Shown piece by piece: positions 16,468-22,831 of a DNA stretch of 22,831 bases. Source of the DNA: UMGS75 sp963648435. Lineage in GTDB: Bacteria > Bacillota_I > Bacilli_A > ML615J-28 > CAG-313. Under the pieces are notes generated by a model, which made no database searches, was not told the origin of the DNA, and worked only from the letters and a program-made list of their open reading frames with translations. Made by a program: the position numbers and the translations under genes. Each line of letters begins with the position of its first letter. Position 1 is the first letter of the stretch. Location of the stretch: assembly GCA_963648435.1 (NCBI GenBank), contig CAVJDT010000031.1, positions 1 through 22,831 of the forward strand, written 5' to 3'.

Positions 16468-18280
16468 TGCACTCACCTTTTTTTTGGATAGGTTCATATT
16501 TACTTAGTTGTATCATATACATTTTATAATACAAACCTTTTAAACCCATTAGTTTTTCATGGCATCCAACTTCCACTACCTTTCCATTATTTAAAACTAT
16601 AATTTTATCTACTATACTCATTATAGACAATCTATGAGAAATTAATATTCCTCCTTTTTTATTACATATTTTCTTAAATGCATTAAAAATTTTATCTTCA
16701 GCAATTGGATCAAGTGCTGATGATGGCTCATCTAAAATTAAGAATTCTGAATTTCTAAAAAAGCATCTTGCAAGTGCCACTTTTTGCCACTCTCCACCTG
16801 ATAATTCTTTTCCTTGTTCATCGAACAAACGTGTCAAACTCACATCGTAATTTTTCATTTCACTCTCGTTAAATATGTCTTCTACTCCAGATAAATTAAT
16901 ACATTTTAATATTTCATCATTATTTTCTTTATTTTCTATATTACCTATGTAAATATTTGCACGTAATGACAATGAATACCTACTAACATCTTGAAAACAA
17001 ACACTTATCTTTTTATATAAATCTTTTAATTCTATTTCAGATAAATCAATTCCATTTATAAAAATTTGTCCTTTTTCAGGTTGGTAATATCTTAATAATA
17101 ATTTAATTATAGTACTTTTACCAGCACCATTTTCTCCAACAATTGCTACTTTCTCTTTATTATTTATCTTAAAAGATAAATCATTCAATACATAATTTGT
17201 TGAATTAGGATATTTAAAATATACATGTTGAAACTCAATTTCAAATACACCTGCATCTATTTTTTTACCTTTGTTATTAACTTCTTTAAAATTTAAAAAT
17301 TTTATAAATAATTCTATTCGCGGAATAACTATCTCATATTGTGTTATAATATCCAACCCCAATGTAGATAACTGTTGCCCAGTAGAAATAACAAGTTCTA
17401 ACAATAAAATAAAAGTTCCAACCATTATAGTTTTATTATATACTTGTATAGTTAAAAAAGAAATTGTCAATATATATCCTAATGATAGCAATAGTATAGA
17501 TATAAAACTTTTCAAAAAACCTCTATAAAATATTTTATTTCTTTTTTCTCTTATAGCAGCCCATAAATTTGTATATTTTTTAAATAAATAATCAAATAAG
17601 TTATATAATCTTAATTCCTTTGCAAACCAACGCACTGTTAATAGATTTTTATAGTAATTTTTTTCTTTATTTTCAGGTATAGTAATTATTGAAAATTGAT
17701 CCATTTCTTTTTCTTGCTTAAATGCAATTATTGTTCCAGGAATTGTTAAAATCACATAAATTATAAATAAAAAATAATCATAAGCAAATAAAACAATAAG
17801 ACTAATTATAAGAGTGACTAATCTTACCATTGTATCGATTAACCAAGAATTATTTCTTGCAAGAAAATATTCACTCTCCTTGGCTGCATTAAATGAATCA
17901 ACATTATCTGGGTTTTCCAAAAAATTAACTTCAACATTAGACAATTTATTCATAATCTGCACATCTAACATATAATTCATTTTTCTCTCAATATGCATTG
18001 CGTTATAAGCGTATATTTCTGTAAAAATCAATATAATTAAATCCGTAATTAGATATAATAAGGCAATAATAAATATTGAAATGATATTATTATTTGTCAA
18101 ATCACTATCATACAATGATAAATAATTAATTAATATCTCATATATTTTTAATGATAAAATAGGCAATAAATGAATTAAAAATTTTAAATTTAAATTAATT
18201 ATGCTTATAATTGGACATGTTTTTATGCTTAATTTTATTAATTTAATTTCAGTATAAATAAATTTTTTGATTTTTTTCAC
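16460..18280 (-). CDS. ABC exporter (membrane plus ATPase domains), first of a pair
   Basis: A 606-residue half-transporter of the exporter type: a hydrophobic N-terminal half with about six helices, then the ATPase domain with Walker A GENGAGKST (about 382-390), Q-loop FQD, signature LSGGEWQKVALAR (about 493-505), Walker B FLILDEP and the H-loop ILISHRLS. It is clearly homologous to the next gene, including the unusual shared GEWQ after LSGG. No peptidase domain. The start I favour is the GTG at 18280 (MKKIKKFIYTE), because AAGGAG sits seven bases upstream; the ATG at 18346 lies inside the hairpin between this gene and the precursor and has no ribosome binding site. Its position right after the precursor gene supports peptide export. 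Confidence 0.92.
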   Translation of the reverse strand: MKKIKKFIYTEIKLIKLSIKTCPIISIINLNLKFLIHLLPILSLKIYEILINYLSLYDSDLTNNNIISIFIIALLYLITDLIILIFTEIYAYNAMHIERKMNYMLDVQIMNKLSNVEVNFLENPDNVDSFNAAKESEYFLARNNSWLIDTMVRLVTLIISLIVLFAYDYFLFIIYVILTIPGTIIAFKQEKEMDQFSIITIPENKEKNYYKNLLTVRWFAKELRLYNLFDYLFKKYTNLWAAIREKRNKIFYRGFLKSFISILLLSLGYILTISFLTIQVYNKTIMVGTFILLLELVISTGQQLSTLGLDIITQYEIVIPRIELFIKFLNFKEVNNKGKKIDAGVFEIEFQHVYFKYPNSTNYVLNDLSFKINNKEKVAIVGENGAGKSTIIKLLLRYYQPEKGQIFINGIDLSEIELKDLYKKISVCFQDVSRYSLSLRANIYIGNIENKENNDEILKCINLSGVEDIFNESEMKNYDVSLTRLFDEQGKELSGGEWQKVALARCFFRNSEFLILDEPSSALDPIAEDKIFNAFKKICNKKGGILISHRLSIMSIVDKIIVLNNGKVVEVGCHEKLMGLKGLYYKMYMIQLSKYEPIQKKGECNE

Positions 18281-18299
18281 ACTTAGTCTCCTTATTAAG

Positions 18300-18358
18300 A
18301 AAAACAAATATAATATATCAGTATTAAATAAATACCATCTTCTCATATATTATATTTG
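18300..18358 (-). terminator. AT-rich hairpin with U-run after the precursor gene (putative attenuator)
   Basis: A perfect 14-bp inverted repeat, CAAATATAATATAT (18345-18358 on the minus strand) and ATATATTATATTTG (18305-18318), encloses a 26-base loop. On the minus strand the second arm is followed directly by TTTTTCTT, as in an intrinsic terminator. It lies 11 bases after the precursor stop and ends just before the exporter ribosome binding site. The stem has only one G-C pair per arm and the loop is long, so termination would be partial at best. A TATAAT within the first arm (18349-18354) could also act as a -10 box, without a good -35. Confidence 0.5.
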
Positions 18359-18369
18359 CACAAAATTAA

Positions 18370-18537
18370 TTAGTTAGTTTTTCCTGATGATGAATCAGTT
18401 TTTCCATTAGCTGTAACATTATAGCTTTTATTACTAGAATTAACTTTCCCAGAACAATTAGAACTACATGAAGAGCTTCCGCAACTTCCGCAACCAGAAT
18501 GTCCATATGGAACAACAACATTTTTAACAAAACTCAT
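18370..18537 (-). CDS. Cys/Ser/Gly-rich RiPP precursor peptide
   Basis: A 55-residue peptide. The first 12 residues (MSFVKNVVVPYG) resemble a short leader. A small-residue segment with four cysteines follows, C16, C19, C24 and C28, in GCGSCGSSSCSSNCSG (C-x2-C-x4-C-x3-C). The last 26 residues are Ser/Asn/Thr/Lys/Gly-rich with no Cys. Size, composition and position between the radical SAM/maturation genes and the exporters identify it as the probable substrate. Thioether links from Cys to nearby residues would fit a SPASM enzyme but are not provable here. No GG or GA cleavage motif precedes the Cys region at the usual distance. The ATG at 18537 has a perfect AAGGAGGA four bases upstream; a TTG 21 bases earlier is unlikely. 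The 75 bases upstream show no confident promoter. Confidence 0.82.
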   Translation of the reverse strand: MSFVKNVVVPYGHSGCGSCGSSSCSSNCSGKVNSSNKSYNVTANGKTDSSSGKTN

Positions 18538-18612
18538 ACGGTCCTCCTTAGTGAACAAATAGAATATACAAATATAATTACCTTGATTTGAGAAGATAAA
18601 ATCAATGTATTA

Positions 18613-19557
18613 TTATTTGTCAAAATTAATTTTAACAACAGTATCAGGTATTGTTATTTTTTCAATAATTTTATTATAATATTTTTCAAAAGAAAAAAAT
18701 ATATCTTTATATGATTTAGTTGAAAATATGTCAACTTTACTATAATCGCCATCTTTATCAATTAATTGTTTGTGACCTGTTAAACATACCATATCAATAT
18801 TAAAATTGTACATAAAATTAATATGTTCAATTGCTTTCTTATCATAATCATCAGTGGCAGTAATAATAAAGCAATCAGGATTAATATCATTAATTAATAA
18901 TGGATATATACAAGTTAATTGATTATTTAATCTTGATATATTACCTGGCAAACCTATAATTATTAATTCTGCATCGTTTAATTTTCTATTTATATCATCA
19001 CTAAAATTGTACTCATTTTTTACCATCAATAACAATTCGTTAAAAGAAAATTCTTTAGTCATTCCGAATATGTTTTGACTAAAAAAAGATACTACTTTAA
19101 CACCATTTTTATTTAATTTATCAAACAAAAACATTTCTAAATTAATTTGAATATTTATATCGGCTATTCCTCCAATTAAAAGAATAGTTTTACTTTTTAA
19201 TATAAAATAAATTTTACTATTTATATTAATTAAATTATTATCTTCCTGTTTTGTGTTTACATTATCAATTTCTATTATTTTAGAAGAAAATTTTTTTGCA
19301 ATTTCACAAATTTTATTATATGTTAGCACATTGTTTTTTGTTAGAAAAATATATGTTACATGTTCAATCTCATCTAAATTATTTATAAATTTTAATTCAA
19401 ATCCAAAATCCATTTTTTTAAGTTCTTCAATTTCATAGGGATTATAATCATAATTCAACAAATAACAGCAATCAATTTTTTCACATAAAATTGTCTCAAC
19501 ATATGGAAAATATAATTTATTGTAATAATTAGGTAGAGCTATTAAAACATTATTCAT
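18613..19557 (-). CDS. Peptide maturation system protein (TIGR04066-like)
   Basis: A 314-residue cytoplasmic protein that, by position and general pattern, matches the maturation protein found beside CcpM-type radical SAM enzymes (TIGR04066 family). The N-terminal part (1-118) begins MNNVLIALPNYYNKLYFPYVETIL and has alternating strands and helices. The second part (about 119-300) looks Rossmann-like: KTILLIGGIADINIQINLEMFLFDKLNKNG, then VKVVSFFSQNIFGM, then ELIIIGLPGNISRLNN, DCFIITATDDYDKKA and VCLTGHKQ. The glycine-rich turn IGGIAD might bind a nucleotide, but there is no classic Walker A. No enzymatic activity is known to me. The ATG overlaps the radical SAM stop by one base (TAATG) with AGGAGG upstream, so both are made together. 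Confidence 0.75.
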   Translation of the reverse strand: MNNVLIALPNYYNKLYFPYVETILCEKIDCCYLLNYDYNPYEIEELKKMDFGFELKFINNLDEIEHVTYIFLTKNNVLTYNKICEIAKKFSSKIIEIDNVNTKQEDNNLININSKIYFILKSKTILLIGGIADINIQINLEMFLFDKLNKNGVKVVSFFSQNIFGMTKEFSFNELLLMVKNEYNFSDDINRKLNDAELIIIGLPGNISRLNNQLTCIYPLLINDINPDCFIITATDDYDKKAIEHINFMYNFNIDMVCLTGHKQLIDKDGDYSKVDIFSTKSYKDIFFSFEKYYNKIIEKITIPDTVVKINFDK

Positions 19558-20906
19558 TAAATATTCCTCCTATTTAGATATTTAATCATGACTTTAGTTA
19601 GATCGTTCTTAATTCTTTCACAATTTTCATCTTTTATTTTTTCACTAAAATTATTACCATTATCGCAATTTGCAATACACATATTACATAACTTAAATGC
19701 CCAACAATTTACACAATTGCTATCTACACTCGAATAAAAGTTCATTTGTTCCTTTATATTATTTATATTAAAACCTTTTTCGATATCACCAATAATATAT
19801 TTTTCATTTTGAACATTAACTTTCTCACAAGGATAAAAGCAACCATCTAAATTTACTAATAGTCTTGTATACCCAGGAATACATTGCCCAACTGGATAAT
19901 CTACTTCATAAAACACGTTATAATCTTTTAAACCATATAGTAAAGCCTTTTCCCCTTTAGATAAACTAGTATTTTGTAATTCATCTTTATTTTCCATTGC
20001 CACGCTATATAAAAATTCTGTTTTGGAAAGATCTGCGTTATTCATATAAGCAGCATTTTTTGGAAATCTTTCTTTGAAAAAAGATTCAATTTCTATCATA
20101 TCGTCATATGGCATAATAACAGAATTAAATTGAATATGTTTTTCGAAAAAAGTTAGGGATCTTTCTTTGATATATTTTAGTTTTTCAATAATTTTATCAT
20201 AAGTCCCTTTTCCATTATTTGCAAATAGCCTATGTGAATCGTGAATATTTTTTGGGCCATCAAAACTTACTAATAAATCAACATTATGTAAAATTAAAAA
20301 ATCAAGCATTTTCTCATTCAACAATGATAAATTTGTTGTCATTGAAAATTCAAATCTTTTGTTTGTTAAAATATTAGAACAATAATCTATTGTTTTCTTT
20401 ATCACATCAAAATTCATTAATGGTTCTCCTCCATAGAATCCTATAGCTAGTATTTCTGACTCTGTACTGTGCTTTAGCGCGAAATCTAATGCTTTTTCCG
20501 CTATTTCCCATTTCATATTTATAGATTCAGTATTCCTAATGGTAGGATTATTATTTGCAAAATTACAATATCTGCATTTAAAATTACAATTATACGTAAC
20601 ATTAAGAATTAAATACTTAATTTTATTTTCCATTATTTTGTCAACCCATTTTAGATCTAAATTTTCAACTTTCCTTACTGGTGATGGTGAAAAATAACCT
20701 CTTTTCATTAATTCATTTACAATATGAACCTCATCAGAATTTACAGACATTTGCTTATATTTTTTAAACCCTAGCCTTTTTAATTTTAATATTTCATAAT
20801 ACAATTCTTTTTTTAGATTTAAAATACAATTTTTTTGGCTATCATATACATAATATTTATTTTCATTTATAAAATTATGAATTAAAGGATACTGATTTTC
20901 TTTCAT
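19557..20906 (-). CDS. SPASM radical SAM peptide maturase (CcpM-like)
   Basis: A 449-residue radical SAM enzyme. The SAM/4Fe-4S motif is C107-x3-C111-x2-C114 (YNCNFKCRYCNF), with the SAM-binding GGEP at 159-162 and a later strand ETTNLSLL-like region (SMTTNLS, 188-194). The C-terminal SPASM domain has Cys at 342, 356, 360, 398, 401, 407, 410, 414 and 429, enough for two auxiliary clusters. Residues 1-90 form a separate N-terminal domain (NKYYVYDSQKNCILNLKKE) that could bind the precursor leader. This layout matches Cys-rich peptide maturases such as CcpM, which act on nearby Cys-rich peptides, probably forming thioether links. GGAGGT lies nine bases upstream, and the ATG follows the ligase TGA directly. 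Family rank is sure; the exact CcpM assignment is from context. Confidence 0.9.
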   Translation of the reverse strand: MKENQYPLIHNFINENKYYVYDSQKNCILNLKKELYYEILKLKRLGFKKYKQMSVNSDEVHIVNELMKRGYFSPSPVRKVENLDLKWVDKIMENKIKYLILNVTYNCNFKCRYCNFANNNPTIRNTESINMKWEIAEKALDFALKHSTESEILAIGFYGGEPLMNFDVIKKTIDYCSNILTNKRFEFSMTTNLSLLNEKMLDFLILHNVDLLVSFDGPKNIHDSHRLFANNGKGTYDKIIEKLKYIKERSLTFFEKHIQFNSVIMPYDDMIEIESFFKERFPKNAAYMNNADLSKTEFLYSVAMENKDELQNTSLSKGEKALLYGLKDYNVFYEVDYPVGQCIPGYTRLLVNLDGCFYPCEKVNVQNEKYIIGDIEKGFNINNIKEQMNFYSSVDSNCVNCWAFKLCNMCIANCDNGNNFSEKIKDENCERIKNDLTKVMIKYLNRRNI

Positions 20907-22094
20907 TCAAATGACCTCCAACACTTTATTTTTTTTATCTAAAGTATATATTTTATCAACATAATTTATTTCAATATCACATTCAATTTTAATCATTTTT
21001 TGAAAATATTTATTAAATTCACAATTAATCCTTTCTTTCCAATTTTGAAAATCATTATTTAAAACAAAATACACTTCGAGTTTTTTTATACTTTTAATAT
21101 ATTTAAACTTATATTCATATATTGGAAAGTCCAAATTATTATTAACATTATAAATAATTGCGGTTAATGAGTAAGTTGATATTTTTAAATTTTCTTCATA
21201 AAACACATCGTCAATTCTTCCATCTAATACTTCAACAACATTTCCACATTGTCCACATTTGCAAGTTTTTTTATCAATTTTAATTATATCACCGATATTG
21301 TACCTAATTAGGGGGAAAACCTTATTATGCAAACTCGTTGCTATGGCTTTCCCATATCCATCTAAATCTTGTTCAATTGTTTCTAAAAAAACATTTTCTT
21401 CAATGATATGTAAATTTTTATATGGACATTCATATGCTATTCCATTAAGTTCTTCAGTACCATACATATTAACAATATTTATTTTTGGATAATGTTTCAA
21501 TAATACGCATCTTAAGGTATCATCTAGCAATTCTCCAGTTGTTTCAATATATTGAATAGAATCAGATAATTTCAAATTGTGTTTTATACAATTATTAACA
21601 ATGAATGCTAAAACTGAAGGTTGAATATATAGAGCTTTAGGTGAAAATTCATTAATTATTTTTATTACTTCTTTAAAATTTACGTTTGAAATTTTTTCTT
21701 TATAAAAATTCATTGTATTCATTTTGATAAAAAATAACTGACTACTATTAAATCTATCGGTGATAAATTTAATACTTTTATCTTTTGGAACAATATTGTA
21801 AAATTTCTTTCTGAGTCTCCATAAATAATAATTTGACTTTATATAATCTTGTTCATTCCAATATACAATCAAGGGTATACCACTGCTACCAGATGTACTA
21901 ACACTAACAAATGAATTCAAACTAAAATTTGCATATTCAGAACTCATTATATCGAATTTATTGTTTAAAATATCTTTTCTATTTAGAATTGGTAAATTAT
22001 AAAAATTTTCTTTAGTCATATTAGGATCAAGATTATTTTTTTTATAAAACTTACAATTACTATATGCATACTTACTTATTTCTAAATAATTCAT
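20907..22094 (-). CDS. PaaK/CapK-like adenylate-forming ligase
   Basis: A 395-residue adenylate-forming enzyme of the phenylacetate-CoA ligase/CapK group. The ATP-binding loop is STSGSSGIPL (about 66-75). Next come the A5-type YGTEE (211-215), RYNIGD (264-269) and GRIDD (292-296). A CKCGQCG knuckle (278-283) lies where related enzymes bind zinc. These enzymes activate a carboxylic acid with ATP and pass it to CoA or a carrier protein. The carrier-protein gene ends one base upstream, so the acceptor is probably that protein. The acid cannot be predicted. I chose ATG 22094, with AGGTGA five bases upstream, over a GTG nine bases earlier. The lysine near the C-terminus (TLDKKNKVLEVI) fits the catalytic Lys seen in this family. 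Confidence 0.88.
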   Translation of the reverse strand: MNYLEISKYAYSNCKFYKKNNLDPNMTKENFYNLPILNRKDILNNKFDIMSSEYANFSLNSFVSVSTSGSSGIPLIVYWNEQDYIKSNYYLWRLRKKFYNIVPKDKSIKFITDRFNSSQLFFIKMNTMNFYKEKISNVNFKEVIKIINEFSPKALYIQPSVLAFIVNNCIKHNLKLSDSIQYIETTGELLDDTLRCVLLKHYPKINIVNMYGTEELNGIAYECPYKNLHIIEENVFLETIEQDLDGYGKAIATSLHNKVFPLIRYNIGDIIKIDKKTCKCGQCGNVVEVLDGRIDDVFYEENLKISTYSLTAIIYNVNNNLDFPIYEYKFKYIKSIKKLEVYFVLNNDFQNWKERINCEFNKYFQKMIKIECDIEINYVDKIYTLDKKNKVLEVI

Positions 22095-22095
22095 A

Positions 22096-22347
22096 TCACT
22101 CACCTTGTTTTATTAATTTTTCAATTATTTTTTCAATATTTTCCAACGTATTGAAATTTTTCATTTCTAGTTTATCTATTGGAATTTCAATTTTAAATTC
22201 ATCTTCTATATAAACTATCAATGTAACAAAATTTATAGAATCCATTCCTAAATCTTCACGTAAGTCTAAATTTGGAATATTATCAATAAGTTCTTCACAT
22301 TCTAATACATTTGTAATTATATTTAATATTCTTTCTCTAATTTTCAT
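22096..22347 (-). CDS. Acyl carrier protein-like maturation component
   Basis: An 83-residue four-helix acyl carrier protein. The phosphopantetheine site is DLGMDSINFVTL, with S37 as attachment residue. EDEFKIEIPIDKLEMKNFNTLENI gives the usual helix II-III region. Acidic overall, as normal for ACPs. A carrier-like protein beside a CcpM-type maturase is known from the clostridial maturation systems (TIGR04067-like 'acyl carrier-related' proteins). It presumably receives an acyl or aryl group from the adjacent ligase; no acyltransferase or phosphopantetheinyl transferase is in the window. The ATG has GAGGAG about seven bases upstream and overlaps the discoidin-gene stop by 11 bases. Fatty-acid ACP duty is unlikely given the context. 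Confidence 0.87.
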   Translation of the reverse strand: MKIRERILNIITNVLECEELIDNIPNLDLREDLGMDSINFVTLIVYIEDEFKIEIPIDKLEMKNFNTLENIEKIIEKLIKQGE

Positions 22348-22831
22348 TCAAATACTCCTCCATACCATATATATATAAATTTCTTATAATACACATTTTT
22401 TTAAATGCTTTATTTGGCTTTGTAATCTCGATTTTTATATATTTTACATCGTGTAAATCTACATTATAATTATTGATAGAATCCTGATTATCTACAATAT
22501 CTGCAATTTTTATCCAATCATTTCCTGTACTACTATACAACAATTTATAGTCAGATGTCATTGAATTTCTATATTTACCATTTTCTATAATTATTCTAGT
22601 TACATTACATTTGTTTGCAAAAGTAACTACTAACCGATGTATAAAACCGCTTTCACCACTAGCCCAAAAACTATTTTCAAAATCCATATTTTGTTTTTTT
22701 AAAAAATTATTAGCTGAAAATACTTCACCATTTTTTCCTATTTTTTCACTATCAGTGTCAATATATGTATTTTTTAATAATAATAAATTTTGATTTTTCT
22801 CTTCTTTTTTTAAAAAACAATTATTATTAAT
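22337..22831 (-). CDS. Discoidin (F5/8 type C)-like domain protein, 5' end cut by the window
   Basis: The open frame runs in phase to the last base of the window, so the true start lies outside; 164 residues are visible. The segment from about GEVFSANNFLKK to the end has the discoidin jelly-roll pattern: FWASGESGFIHRLVVTFANKC (exposed Trp then strand), VTRIIIENGK, YKLLYSSTGNDWIKIAD, NVDLHDVKYIKIEITKP and a final RNLYIYG. Such domains bind sugars or lipids and are usually secreted. Here the gene is first in view of a cytoplasmic peptide-modification operon, and it overlaps the carrier-protein start by 11 bases. The N-terminal visible part is Asn/Lys/Leu-rich. What precedes it, such as a catalytic domain, cannot be seen. 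An ATG at 22687 lacks a good ribosome binding site. Confidence 0.7.
   Translation of the reverse strand: MNNNCFLKKEEKNQNLLLLKNTYIDTDSEKIGKNGEVFSANNFLKKQNMDFENSFWASGESGFIHRLVVTFANKCNVTRIIIENGKYRNSMTSDYKLLYSSTGNDWIKIADIVDNQDSINNYNVDLHDVKYIKIEITKPNKAFKKMCIIRNLYIYGMEEYLNEN

Noticed and set aside
18538..18612. Separate promoter for the precursor gene, with a 7-bp TTGATTT/AAATCAA dyad
   Set aside because: A TATATT -10-like sequence is present but no -35 lies at a proper distance; the dyad is short and AT-rich, so neither a promoter nor a terminator is supported.

Overview
The window is AT-rich, uses TAA, TAG and TGA as ordinary stops, has strong AGGAGG/AGGTGA ribosome binding sites, and carries every recognisable gene on the minus strand. 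Gene content and codon use suggest a low-GC Firmicutes-type bacterium (Erysipelotrichia, Mollicutes-relative or Clostridia-like, possibly gut-dwelling). This is inference; there is no rRNA to settle it. No tRNA, rRNA, CRISPR array or transposase was seen.

Reading in the direction of transcription (high to low coordinates), the right part (22831 to 13703) is one tightly packed operon for a ribosomally made, post-translationally modified peptide (RiPP). It encodes: a discoidin-domain protein cut by the window edge; an acyl-carrier protein; a PaaK/CapK-type adenylate-forming ligase; a SPASM radical SAM maturase resembling the Cys-rich peptide maturase CcpM; a companion maturation protein resembling the TIGR04066 family; a 55-residue Cys/Ser/Gly-rich precursor; two ABC exporters; and an RsgA-type GTPase translationally coupled to the second exporter. 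The set matches the poorly characterised CLI_3235/CcpM-type clostridial maturation system. Ligase plus carrier protein imply that an acyl or aryl group is activated in addition to the radical chemistry. An AT-rich hairpin with a U-run between precursor and exporters could act as an attenuator.

From 13721 down to 13396 lie two broken frames: a lone membrane helix, then the C-terminal part of an ABC ATPase. They look like remnants of a lost transporter at the edge of the cluster. The region continues with a YwaF/TMEM164-like membrane protein (12514-13311), then an ECF sigma factor, a membrane anti-sigma-like protein and a lipoprotein (12397-9900). The last two share a homologous extracellular domain, suggesting a surface-sensing unit. 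Next come a 566-residue protein with a two-helix membrane hairpin and a C-terminal Nudix-like domain (8135-9835), and a five-gene run: EamA transporter, GH3 beta-N-acetylhexosaminidase, amidohydrolase and two half-size chromate-family transporters (8056-3337).

The left end is an iron(II) uptake operon: two FeoA proteins, FeoB and a small FeoB-associated Cys-rich membrane protein missed by long-ORF calling, ended by a clear terminator. Its strong promoter (TTGACA-16-TATAAT) is followed by five interleaved palindromes of two kinds, probably operators for a metal-dependent repressor and/or leader RNA hairpins. By eye, the peptide operon is more AT-rich than the genes to its left, consistent with horizontal acquisition.
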